From: Antedon mediterranea
Lineage: Eukaryota; Echinodermata; Crinoidea; Comatulida; Antedonidae
Direction: 5' to 3'
Assembly (NCBI RefSeq): GCF_964355755.1
Contig: NC_092671.1
Span: forward strand, 36,351,304-36,415,303
Length of the DNA: 64,000 nucleotides
Shown: positions 30,201 to 43,500 of the stretch, one piece after another
How positions within the stretch are numbered: the first letter of the stretch is position 1
Layout: each line of letters begins with the position of its first letter
The notes under the pieces: model-generated
The model's database searches: none
Told to the model about the DNA's origin: nothing
Seen by the model: the letters and a program-made list of their open reading frames with translations, nothing else
Program-made: the position numbers and the translations under genes

Positions 30201-33200
30201 GAACAGCTAGATGGATATTTATTTGAAATATAAGCGTGTACTCTGCTTCCAATATATAGTTGTCCAGATCTATCACCTTCTAAAGATTCAAAACAAAATG
30301 TTGTTTCAATTCCAAAAATTGTATATAGGGTTAAAAGACCGCCATGTGAGATGTCTAGAATATTGATGCTAACCGAGTCCACGTCTTGACTGTATGAAAT
30401 AGATGATGATAATGAAGAAGCTCTGTCACAATTGCGAACAATAAGCTGTTGAAAAAAAAATTGAGCTTTGAGTTAATTCAGTTAATTTAAAAAAATGAAA
30501 ACATTGAAAAGAAGTAATTGCATACAAACGAACATACCTAAAAACCAAGAGAATTTAAAACCTATTCCACAAAAAATACACAAAAACAAATTCCTAAAAT
30601 GTAAGCAAAATTTAAACTCATGTAATTAAAATACATAAATAAAAATAGTAAAAAAAGTTCAAAATTACAAGGTATAACTATCGGAATAAATAAAAGCTTT
30701 GTCTACACTATCAAAGAAGTGTGATGTGCCTAAATATGGTAGTGATATGTCCAGATATGGTAGTGATATGTCCAGATATGGTAGTGATATGACATAATCA
30801 TGTCCATATATGGACACATCACATTTTTTTGTCACATAAAGTTTGATAGTGTATAGATGGTCAACCTCTTGCAATCCCAGACAACTCCCTACTGAAACAG
30901 CAAACATAAATGACATGTGTTATCAATCATTTTATTTGTATAATAATCAGTATACCTTAGATTTTTGTTCTCCGTCGGTTTCATATTCAATGTATATAAA
31001 TCCAGCAGCCCCGTTATTTAACCCAAGTCCACCGCATGCTATTGGATCAACAACATTAGTAATCTGTGGGCTTATAATAGAAACGAATCCACCAGCTGCA
31101 CCTTCCCGGAAGTATTCTGATGATTTTGAATTGCCACCACTAACATCGATAGCACCTATGGTAAAGATATTGATAACGATTATCTTATTGGTTTTCTCCC
31201 AACTTGAATATGTTTATATGAGGGCCCCTTGATTTTAATCACATGCTGTTTAGGGCCAACGTCTATAAATAAGATTTCTTTTTAGTTGTTTTTTAGATCA
31301 TTATATTTATTTTCAAAAAGATAACAAACATTCTATTATTTGGTTAAATTATTTTCATATCTCGATATATTTTATTCAACATATAAATATGGTACAAATA
31401 CAAACTAATTATAAATGATTATAAATATGGCAGTCCAAAGAGTTGAATGGCAATAATAAATATATATATCAAACTAACATCAACAAAGTTACACAAAAAA
31501 ACACAATATACAAAAACAACCAGCATGATAACAAATTATGGAATAAACAACTAGATAACAATTTAACATGGAGATGTTTTGTTTGTACACTTCACTAATA
31601 TTGACTTTGAAGGCTTATACATAGATACCTGTAGTGTAGAACAAATTTAAATAGCTATACTCGAGTGGTCTACCAGTAAATCATTGGCAAATAAATTACT
31701 TTGTATAAAATATAAATACCTGTGTTTATAAACACCAGACTGGCTTCAATCCATATACTTCCACCAGCACCGCCACAACCAATTAGTCCGATTGTGATAT
31801 CCTCACCTCTGTAAAAGTCAAATATTTTTTCAAAAACAACTGTACATTACTTTTACATTTTATAGAATTACTTTACTTTGACATGCAATAGATTTTCTTT
31901 TATAGCAAAACTGAATTTTATGCCTTTTTGATGTGTTTTCTACTACTTTTACTTTCTTATTTCAAGTGTTTTGTATTTTTTGTCTTGTTTTGTCCTGCAT
32001 ATACTTGGTCCTCCAAGCTGTCACCTGGGATGTTTGGTACATTCTTATGTTTTTACTTGAAATAAAGGATGATTTTACTACTAATTATTCATTATGTACC
32101 TTGCTGATATTTGTCCTCGATTTTCCAAATTAGTACATTTCAGATGTAAAGCTCCACCACCAGCTGGCACTTCTGCAGTGTTACAACTAGCACAGCTACC
32201 AGATCGTCCCAACATTGTTGGCGAAGTTACGTTATAAAAGAGTAGATCAACACCCTCGCTACAAGTAACACCTACAAATAAATTGAAATTTATTAAACAG
32301 TTTAGGCTCTGCTTTGGTTACAAACAAAATTTGCTGCTTACTTCACCACAAAAACTTTATAAAATCAAGAAAACAAAATTGAAAGATTTACAGTGATAAC
32401 TTTAAGATAACCTCAATCATTGAACGCGTTCTTAGTAAAAGGGCATTCATTTTACTTAAGTTTGGTATTGGTACAGTGTGGTAGTTATTATTACTAGCAA
32501 TTGTTTCAGCTTTGATAAATTTAGCAAATAATTGTATTGCAAAGGTAATTCAAGAGTAACTTACAGTACTGACTACAAATCATGTACCATAACCCGCGTT
32601 TGTCGCGCGTGTAAAATATGTGTAATTGCCGCGTGCCTGTATTTGCCGTGTGGACCATGACGTCATCACTTTGTAGCTTTTTACTGGTAAAATATGGAAC
32701 TCCCGGTACGACGCCCGCGACAACACACACGTGGGTATCAGTTTGTTTTGTTTCTATTGTTTAGGCCTACCATCATATTTATGTAATCTGAACCCGCCCG
32801 TTACTGTATGTAACAAAGTTTATTTTTTCTCTATTGTTTAGGCAAACAATAAATAAGAAAGTTTATAGAATTCATGTAAATTGTTTTTCATCGGGGTTTT
32901 GTTTAGAGTTCACGTCGTATTATTTTATATAATGTGAGGCGTACAGTGAGAAGTGTACAACAGGGAGGCTAGAATAGAGAGCTACTGTACCTAAGCCCCC
33001 CACAAAAAAAAAACATATTTAGCGATCTTTAATAGGTCAATAAATAGCCTAATAATAGTAAAATTATAAAATGATGTTTCCTTGTATTTTCGTAACCGTA
33101 ACCCAAATATTTAAATTAAAATACAGCGCTAGTGTTTTAGGCCAAGTACAGTATTCGCTCAAATAACTGTGAATGGGTTTTCCGCCGTTCGGTGTAGAAA

Positions 33201-36200
33201 GTAAAATTATTACGTTCTTCTAACACGTTTATTACATGTCTTTTAGTATATTTCTATCTAACATGTCTGCATTGTATACTTGCTTTATACATTCTCTGCT
33301 TATGAAACGACTTAATAAGTTGCTAAATTGACGTTTAAAGCAGATATTTGTCTGACATCAGCCCATGTTTATAATGAAAACAAAACAGGGTTCCGAAAAT
33401 GGTACAGTCCAAAATGAGGTGTGCAATTAAATAGGTCAATAAATAGCCTAATAATAGTAAAATTATAAAATGATGTTTCCTTGTATTTTCGTAACCTTAA
33501 GCCAAATATTTAAATTAAAATACAGCGCTAGTGTTTTAGGCCAAGTACAGTATTCGCTCAAATCGGGGCTGTAATTATAAGAGAACTGATTTCCCCTGGA
33601 CGGGAAATGGTAAAAACTTGTATTTATTCGACCTCGCTTCTCTCTCGCTCTGGCTGTGTGCGGAGGAGAATCGCTCCAACGTGGTCCGGTTTCGTGGAGC
33701 GATTAATGGTCCAGTCCGTAACAGGGGTGTACATTAGTTACCGCGCTAAATACATGCATGTCAATACTGGCGTTGTAATACTATATGAATGTTTTCCTCC
33801 CCGACGGGGAATGGTAAAACCTTTATGTTATTATTTGGCCTAGCAACTGTGTGTACTCAATGGATGAACTCTACAACGTGGTGCGTACAGAAAGTACGTC
33901 ATTCGGCCACCAGCAACGATCGTGTTTTGAAAGATATTGTTGGGTCTTTTCTACCTTGTTTTTTTTAATGAGTTTTCTCAAATACTTAATAAATATGACT
34001 TAAAAATATATATAAACAAACCCTGAAAGCAAACTAGGCCTAGAATAGTAGTACTGTACTCCCGGTAGTAGGCCTACTAACTAGGCCTAGTATCTTTCAA
34101 TCACAGACATAATTGCATCATGATTCATGAAGGTTTTTACCTCCAGGATTCATTGCACTATGATAAATAAATCGATTTTTTATTTCAAATAGGCCTATAT
34201 TTTGTTATATAAAATGGTATGTTATGCTGTACTGTAATTCCAGTTATTGTCTGTTTGATCAACAAATTATAAATACAGTTCGCTGCAGTTGAATTACTCA
34301 ATGCAGTAATGCATGAGTGAATATGGACAGTATTGTTAGTACCTAATTACACGCGAGTCACGCGTTTTTCACACCCGTGTAAAATGTGTGGGCTTGGTAT
34401 ATGATATGTAGTCAGTACTGTACCATTGTTTTCACCACCATAGTCCAGATTAATGAATCCGCCTTCCTCTACAAATATGTCTGCTGCAGTTATTTCAAGA
34501 TTTCGTCCTAAAACACTACCACCAGAATTAACAGACAATTCTTCCAAATGTAAAGTAAATTTCTTGTGTGTACCAGTCATTTCAATGGATCCTCCTGCTT
34601 CCACATTTACAGTATTGAAAACAAATTCCCTTTCCTTCTCAGAAGAAACAATAGTGTGTTCACTTAAAATAAGCTTTCCTGAACTGACTGATAGATCAGT
34701 GGTACCTTCGAGAGTGCCACTGATGGAATTGGTAGTTCCATGCATCATTATTTTCTTCGGTAGTTCAAGATAACCATTTTCATAAACATTAATGTTTACT
34801 GGAATATAATAAACAGATGATATGATTTTCACTGTTTGACGAGAGCCAATGTGGATGCTGCCATAACGCGAGCTATCTTTGACGTCTTCGCCAGTAAGTT
34901 TCATTACATCAATTTCTACTGATTCTACACCAGGTTCAATAGCAACATGAGCTCCTCCTTTAATCGTAAATTGCCGTATTTCAATGAACCTAGTGAAGTC
35001 ACTGTACGACAACCATGTCATTCCACCTAGTTGGCTAAAGTCATCGTAACTTGAAATAATGTTCTGAAAAAATAAGAACATGTATTTTCTGTAACTTAAA
35101 ATAAAACTAAGGCTCTTTCTACACTATAAAAACTAGTTTGACCCAAAAGTGTGATGTACCCAAATATGGTAGTGATCTGCCCAGATATGGTAGTGATATG
35201 ACATCATCGTGTCCATATATGGGCACATCACATTTTTTGTCACATAAAGTTTTATAGTGTAGACAGAGCTTAATAAGATAAAAATCTGTATAAGCCATAA
35301 ATTTATTACTTTCATTTGAAATATTAGTTTTAAGGTAAATGACATAAATTTGTAAAAAACTACCTCATTTGGATGTTGTCCACGGTTATCGATAATAATA
35401 TTTGAACTTTCTTCTGATTCAATTTCCCAGAAAATTGTTCCAGCTGCACCTGGTTCTACTGACGACCTCCCACCATAACAAGTCATTTCTCCATCAAAAG
35501 TACTGCTAGTTATAGCATAAACAGCAATCCGTCCTCCACTACCACCGCCACCAAACTCCCCATCACCTGAAGAACATCAAGATATGGTATGACTTAAAAA
35601 CAACCAAACAGAAGTGTCCAATGGTGGAAGTTATACTGGGTATTGATATTCTGTACATACACTTAATTATTTTCACTGATGCATGTGTATGTGCAACTAT
35701 TGTTATTTCGCCGTACCACGTCGGGGTGTTAAAGAGTCATTATCAAATCATATTTGAACCATGAAAGCCCCAGTAAAGCTCTGTCTACACAGACAACAAC
35801 ATTGTTATGTGCCCAAATATGGTAGTGATATACATCATCATGTCCATACTATATGGACACATGACATTTTTTTGTCACATAAAGTTTGATAGTGTAGACA
35901 AAGCTGTCTGCAAATCAAGGAAAAATTCCTGGTTTGAAGCTTAGTAGTTCTCAAAGATTTCCTCATCTTTCCTCACCGTTTAAAAATAAAATTAATAAAT
36001 GAATTTTCAGTACATCACTGGGCGGAATTTCTATATTCTATCTGCAAAATTATATACAATATTTAAGTCTTATCTTACCATTTCCTCCATTGGATTGTAA
36101 AGTACCAAAGCCATGTAGATGATCAGACTTAATATAAATGCTTCCACCACTAGCGCCTCCTTTGCCATCAAGTCCATTGCCAGCATTGGCCTGTATGGTC

Positions 36201-39200
36201 CCTGTATAAAAAAAATCAAAAAAATAGTAGTGGCTTTCAGTAGAATTGGAGTAAAACCTATTTTTCACAAATACTACAAATTATAAAAACCAACAGTGGT
36301 GTTTGTAGTCTATGAGTGAGATACCTACCTACCTGTATCTCAGGAAATAGACTTATTATAAAAACAAATTTAATAAAAATCTCTTTATATTTCCATCCAT
36401 GCATTTTGTGATTCAAACAAATGCACAACCAATAAGAATGCAGGAAATGTTATTCATAGCTAGCTAGCTATAAGTCATTACATGTATACTTTATATTAGT
36501 CCAATGGCAACTATTTTTCAAACATTTCTCTGTACTGGTATTGATATAATAAATGCTTATTACCATCAATCTGAGCCAGATCCGACACCAGTTTAAAAAT
36601 ACCTCCACCCAAAGCCCTTCCATTGCTAGATCCAAACTCTTCTGGATGAAATAGGTTTCCATAAGCTAAACCAGCTCCATTATTATGACTTCTTCCTCCC
36701 ATACCACCATGCCCAGAACCAGCTGATGCTGAACCTCTTCCAATTGGATTATCATATTTCTAAAAAAATATTATTTAATACTATCAATAATTTGCATAAA
36801 CGCAAACATAGTAAAAAGTAATGTTCATAATATTAATCATAAAAAGAAAATAATTTAGTTGATGTAGTGATAAAGATGAAAACAACATAGATGGCAAACA
36901 TCAAAAAAGAAACTGAGTTTTTCACATTCGGACCAAACAAAAAACACAAGTGAGACACCCAATGTCTAACGACGACTAGATAGGTAGAATTATGTAGATA
37001 ATAATGATGAGGTCGATGAAATTAATGATAATATAATAATGATAGTGAGGATTGAAGGTGTTTACAATTTTTACATTAATTCATTTATGTAAAATGGAAG
37101 ATAATCTGAAAAAATATTGTAAAAACTTCTACAACGCACCACTTCATTTAAGTCCACCAATGCAAGATCCTCAAGAACGAACTCAAAGACTTCAAGTGTA
37201 AGATTGTCAGCCTTTAGATAAGAGCCACTATGAAGCACTACAGAATTTCCAATTAATGTCAAACCACCTTCACCCTCACCCTCAACAATGACAGTACTAC
37301 CTCCATGCAGTATCAAATTTTCAAACTGGATTACATTTGTTGTATAATCAGTCATATTAGTGAGAGGTCTAAAAGCATAATCACATTTTTTTTATCATAA
37401 ACAACAAGGTAATCATTACATAATACAAATTTTAGTAAACAAGTGGTTTACAGTTCGTGTTTAATATTTTTTGAAATTGGACCAAGTAAATCAAATAAGT
37501 AACTAATTCAAGTGAATTTGTTCATATGTTCTCAATGTACTTAGCATAAATTACAAAATTATGTCAGAGTGGGCAAACATTGTTCATACTTGTAGTCTAA
37601 CAATATCAATATTTTAGGATGGCCCCAGAAAATAATTGTAGTCATTCATGGCTGTCACAAATTTAAAAGTAAAATTACCTTAAAATTAATTTACCACCAA
37701 AACCAACACTAATGTTGCGAACGGTTTTAACAATTCCCTCTAGTGTTACAGTTACTCCAAATATTTCAAGATGTTCAGGCATGTACAATTCTGCTTGGCT
37801 GTACAGCAATACACCCCACATAAGACGTGGGCTAGATGATGGAAGACCAATTCGAATTATCTAAAAAAATATAAAAATAGTTGATAGTTGAAATCTACCA
37901 GTACAGTCTATCAAGCATAAACATATGAGCAATAACATTAGAATTATTATCTGACCATTATCTGACCATTATCTGAACATTATCTGACCATTATCTGACC
38001 ATTATCTGACCATTATCTGAACATTATCTGACCATTATCTGACCATTATCTGATCATTATCTGACCATTATCTGACCATTATCTGATCATTATCTGAACA
38101 TTATCTGACCATTATCTGACCATTATCTGACCATTATCTAAACATTATCTGAACATTATTGACGCATCAGAAGAATCAATTATTGCCAGGCAAGATTTAC
38201 AGCTATGTCATAACCACCATAATTATATAACATATAATTATAAATTGTGAGCATTGGTTGGCTCCCTTGAAGTTTACCAAAGTAACAGGTTTAATTTCAT
38301 TGCAATAACAATATGTGCACAGCATAGTAGACACAAACATTACCTGTAATGGGCCAACATGTACAATCCCAGAAGAATCCCCTTTACTCTCAACTACATT
38401 AATAGTCTGTGTATCCTCTTCATCGTGTTTATATAGTGCAACATGGGCACCTCCTCGAATGTCAAGCTCCGTAATATTATGCTCAAAATAATCCATTGAT
38501 GGTAAAATCCATGTCCGTCCAGTGTCACGACCTGAGTGGTCTCCAATAACACCAGGAAAATGGATATCTTCACTTATAGGAGAACCAATAAATTCATTAT
38601 TAACTATCAGACGATTTTCATTTGTGTCAGTATTATGTAGTACAACAGTTCCAGCCCCACCAACTTCAATCTCACTTGCCCCTCCACGAATACCAAAAGT
38701 ACCAGTAAATGTATTGTTATACGAGTGTATTGCAATTCGACCACCAGCCCCGCCACCATTTGGATTTATAGCAGCACCTCCAGTTGCCGATATTACTCCT
38801 TGGCCATCGAACCTAGTAGACATGACAAATACAGTTCCACCACTACCACCACCACAATACACACAGGTTGAGTCTTTTGCGTTCGATTCAAGACTACCGT
38901 AAATTTTAACGGTGTCTGCTGTAAGACTTATTATACCACCACCATATGCAATGACTGAACCTTCATTATTGCCACCAGCTCGTCCAAACTGATCTGGATA
39001 AAATATATCACCTCTTGGTTCTCCAGCAATTTGTACTGCACTCCCTTGACCCCCACTTCCTCCATAACCTCCTCCAGAAGATCCTGTAATTTTAGATTTA
39101 TACTGGTATTGTTTCATGTAAAAACAAGAAGAATTTAGACAAATATAGGCTACATATGTTTCTTTGAGTGTTATTTTCACATCAGATACGGAAAAAGGAT

Positions 39201-40464
39201 TGGATGAGAATACTTCTATTCAAGGTATAGTTTTCACTAGACTTTCTTGCTTTCCAATAATAGTGAAGGTAATAATAATGAAGGTAATAATAGTGTGAAC
39301 ACAGCTTTAATAGTACTTGTTCTTAGAAAGTAAAGTTTGTTTCACACATGACCAGCTATCAACATGTATTCTAGTGCAAAAAAACAACCAACACAGTAAT
39401 CCAACATGCAAAATAAATTCCAAATATTTACTGGTCATTTATAGCCTTCATGCAATATTTTGAACTCTAAAAATGTACACACTTACCATGTTCATTATAC
39501 AAATACTTCATTTTAGTATAAGGACTTTTGTTTGATGTGTCTATTATTCCAGCTGGATCAATTTCAATTTCGGTATTCGCATCGATTTTTATCCAATTAC
39601 CCTAGTAAGCCAAAAAAATAAATAATGAAATGAAAATTGATTAAACATCCATGTAGAATGATAAATTATAATATGCTGCTAAAAATGATAACACTAAACT
39701 CTCTAATCAGGATTGGATAGATTGACATGATAGTTGGTTAGGACATCTGCATATCAAGCAGGAGGTCCGGGTTCGAATCTCGGGCATTTTTTTCTCATTC
39801 TTACAGATTCCCTCATTTTATCGTTTCAAATTAATTAATTAAATTTCAGTATATCACCGGGCAGTTTAGAATTAATGTTCTATGCCTAATGTGTTTATAA
39901 TACCGTAAAACCTCGAAAAGAAGCCCATGGGCTTCTTCTTTTTTTAGTGCTCTTGGGTGGGCTTCTTTTCGAGATGGGCTTCTTTTCGTAGTTTAAGCCC
40001 ATGGGCTTTTTTTCGAAGTTTTACGGTATAACAATAATACGTAAAAGAGTAAACAAATAATTTATAGGATATATTAACATGATAGTTTACTCATTTTCAA
40101 CAACATTTCTGGTTTAACCATCATAGAGTGGTGCATTACTAGTTTTTTTATTTTGTTCATTTACAACATTTCTAACTAAATACAATATTATTAAAGATCA
40201 ACCTCTATTTTTCCTCCTGGGTGGATTTGTAGCGACTGATCTAAATTGAGTTCAAGTGATGGGAATCGATTTTCATCATCCTCTTCATCTTTGTCAAAGT
40301 CAGTTGACGGATCGTAAAATGAGGATAACACACCATCACTTAAAATGTCTACATTCGTAAGAAAAAACTGCTTGTAGTTGTAGCCAACTGATTTGCCCTG
40401 TAAAACCATACAAAAATATATTTGGTAAAACGTTCTATGTTTTTAGTGCCAATATATGTTGTGT

Positions 40465-40510
<46 letters not shown>

Positions 40511-43500
40511 TGAGTGGAAAAAATAAATAAACGAAACGAAACGAATGATTTAAATAACTTTATAACATGGGTTCAAGGATGTAGACAATCAGACGAACTG
40601 AAATTAGTCATGTGTGCACTCTTTATTTCAGCAGTATTCAGAATGTTGTGCATGTTGCACCATTGTAAATACCCTTGAGTGCGCCGCATCTCCACTAATG
40701 CACTCTGACTGCGTTATTTGTATAACAAATCTGATTATCATGTATTTTAACTAATTAGTGTTCTATGACCTTCTCATCAAAATTAATGTCTCTCATTGTT
40801 GTGCTATGTCAACATAATGTCAATGACGGCGAAATTTCCCCAATAATGGGGATAGCTATGCAAACAAGTAAGTAAGTAAGTAAGTAAGTAAATAAGTATA
40901 GTAAGTAGTTACTGAACTACTTTGGAAATCAGTACATTTGTATTGAAGAAAGTGTATTTCAGTTAAAAGAAAGCAAGAAGTAAAAGTAAAAATACATTAT
41001 ATCAGTGTAATAGATATTACTTACATGTTCTCCTATAACCATACTGATACCTTGACCAATTGTCAATTCTTCTACACCTCCCAATGCACCATCAATCTTA
41101 TATGTTGCATGTTTAACATCACCCAAATATGTTACTGAACAGAAAAAAAAGAATAATATTGCTTTTGCATCCTTGTATTGTTGTGGATATGCATTGCAAA
41201 CAAATTTCAATTAAACCATTGTAACGGTTGTTTTACTGACGGAGCAACATGTAACATTCCAGATCCGTGTCCATCTAGGCGTAAAACTTGAATAACTTCA
41301 TTTTATAATTTAAAAAACTATACCTCTTGGAAGAGAGAGTGTTGACTTGTCATAAACTCGGAATCCGGCCGGTAATGGTGATATCGCATCATCTATAGAC
41401 ATGCTTACTGAAGGAGCAACATGTAACATTCCAGATCCGTCTCCATCCAGGTGTGAAACTTTAATAACTTCATTATTCATTCCTTTCACATCAATTGCCA
41501 AGTGAGCTTTATTTCTAATTTCTAGTTTAGAAATTAAATACTCTGAATTCTATAATAAAACAATGAGAAACAACTCCTAATACAAATACAAATTTTAAGC
41601 AAAAAGCGAGAAACTCCAAAGTTAAAATTATGATATTGATGCATTACACATGAAATTGAAGGAAGTGTTACCATGTTATCATCCTCTAATACAAGGTAAG
41701 CTCGAGCACTATCTTTCGTGACGTCATAATCATATGAAAGATATTCTCTTGTAGGTCCTCTCCCGTCATTATCAATAGTCAGAATAGTTTCAGTCTGATT
41801 GTTAGAAACATATATTGTTCCCGGACCTCCAGCCTCAGAATCACTACGACCACCAAACGCCTGGAGCGTACCACTAAAATGGTTGAAGTCAGTGCTATGT
41901 ATTGCAATACGTCCTCCTGATCCTCCTCCACCAACTTCCTAAGTTTCAACATTAAAAGTAATATGATAGTAAAGTGACTGTAAATGACATAACAAATTAC
42001 ATATGTACAACTGTTAATAATTAAATCACATTTAGTCTTAAATGTTTGCAATCATGTATAATAAAGTTTATTTTAAACACTGGAAATCAACACTCTAAAG
42101 CTGGACTTTTTGAGTACTGAACACGTGGATAAAGTCATAAAACAAACTGATGGAAGAACAACTTTTTTTGGTGAAAATGTTTTCTATATTGTGTAAGGTG
42201 TACATTTTTATACTTACTAAACTGACAAAATAAAGATAAATAACCTAGTACAGCAGTAAAATATCATTACACATGTTTGTGATTACCTTTCTTTCTGTTC
42301 CTTGTTCATTTCTACAATAATACCCTGTACCATAATCATACCAACGACAGCCGTACCATTCATCTCTTCTATACTCACAAGGTTCTTCGTTATCGGAATC
42401 ATGACATCGTACAACACAATTAGCAGATCTCATGTACCTCCCACATTTACATTGTGTGCATCGCCTTTCAGTATTACACTGGTTGCAACATGGTACACAT
42501 GAGCCATCTCCACCGATAACTTGCATCTTTCCATTACCTATAAAAATAGATTAATAATCATCAATTATAAACCAATTAATAATAAGTGTTTTAAATTTCA
42601 AAGTGGAAGGAACCGTAGGAGATACAAAAGTTGTGAAATCTAGTCCACTGTGCTTTGAGTCAGATACAGTGGCATAAGGGCTATGAAACCCAGGGGCCCA
42701 GAGCTCAAAGGGCCCCTAAGTGAGAGCAGCCTCAATGCAACTGCCAGCGTTGGAGGGCCCTTAGAAATGCTAAACCATGCCACTGGGCAGATAGTAGAGA
42801 GGCATAATTATGCTTACCAGCAAAGGATTGAGCATTAATCAAAATGCTGCCACCACTTGATCCACCTGTGCGGTCACGATCTGCATGCTTTCCATTGGCC
42901 AGAATGTGACCATCAACCAGTGTGTGAGTCTGCGCCGTTAGGATAACAACACCACCACCTGTACATGCATTCTAAATGGCAGTTATGTGAAAAAGAGAAA
43001 ATACTTGGTCAGACTAATGTAATTGTACTCTTTGTTAAGCACATTTGAGAACATACAAAAATCATGTCAGTATGCTACATATTTCAGATATTATGTTAAG
43101 TCTATTAGTCACTTCTCATACTTACCCCACTGTTGCTGCAACCACTACCATACGAAGTCGGTGTTATAAAACTACCATATGATAGATTGGAGTATGATAC
43201 AAACTCACTAGCACCCCCCATTCCACCATATGATGCACCTGTACCTCCATTTGCATGATGGACTCCAGGAGCATCCCCGTGGCCTGGGCCCCAACCACCT
43301 CCACTTGCATCAAGAAATGCTTCATGATCAATATGTATGTTGTCAGCTGGAGAAAAAATATTTAGAAAATGATTACATTCAACTAGTATTCCCTCTGCTA
43401 TATTTATAGTAATAAAAAAACGTACCAATCTACAGTGTAATAGTAGGCTTAACTAGTAGTCTATCTGCTCTTATAGCATGATTTCTATAAAACATAACAA

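Larger units (their letters stand above)
32272..34423 (-). other. Intron 37 (longest gene-internal intron, 2.15 kb)
   Basis: It holds the CpG-dense block near 32.6 kb, the 134-bp direct repeat pair, two similar GC-rich motifs (cggg-aatggtaaaa at about 33600 and 33815), an imperfect hairpin at 33669-33704 with 10-bp arms, and an AGGCCTA-rich tract near 34030-34090. No protein-coding gene is seen. Confidence 0.7.

Noticed and set aside
32272-34423. Boundary between two genes in the longest gene-internal intron
   Set aside because: Split codons of exons 37 and 38 match, and the module order continues through exons 38-41. No start or stop codon is needed here. An extra promoter remains possible.
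37945-38160. CRISPR-like array
   Set aside because: The units are 11 bp, contiguous and without unique spacers, in a eukaryotic intron. It is a minisatellite.
39722-39795. Functional tRNA gene
   Set aside because: A and B boxes are present, but no complete cloverleaf can be drawn, and the AT-rich SINE body follows.
41240-41302. The exon 27 copy as an alternative exon
   Set aside because: A GT follows the copy, but the phases do not fit between exons 27 and 28, and no good acceptor precedes it.
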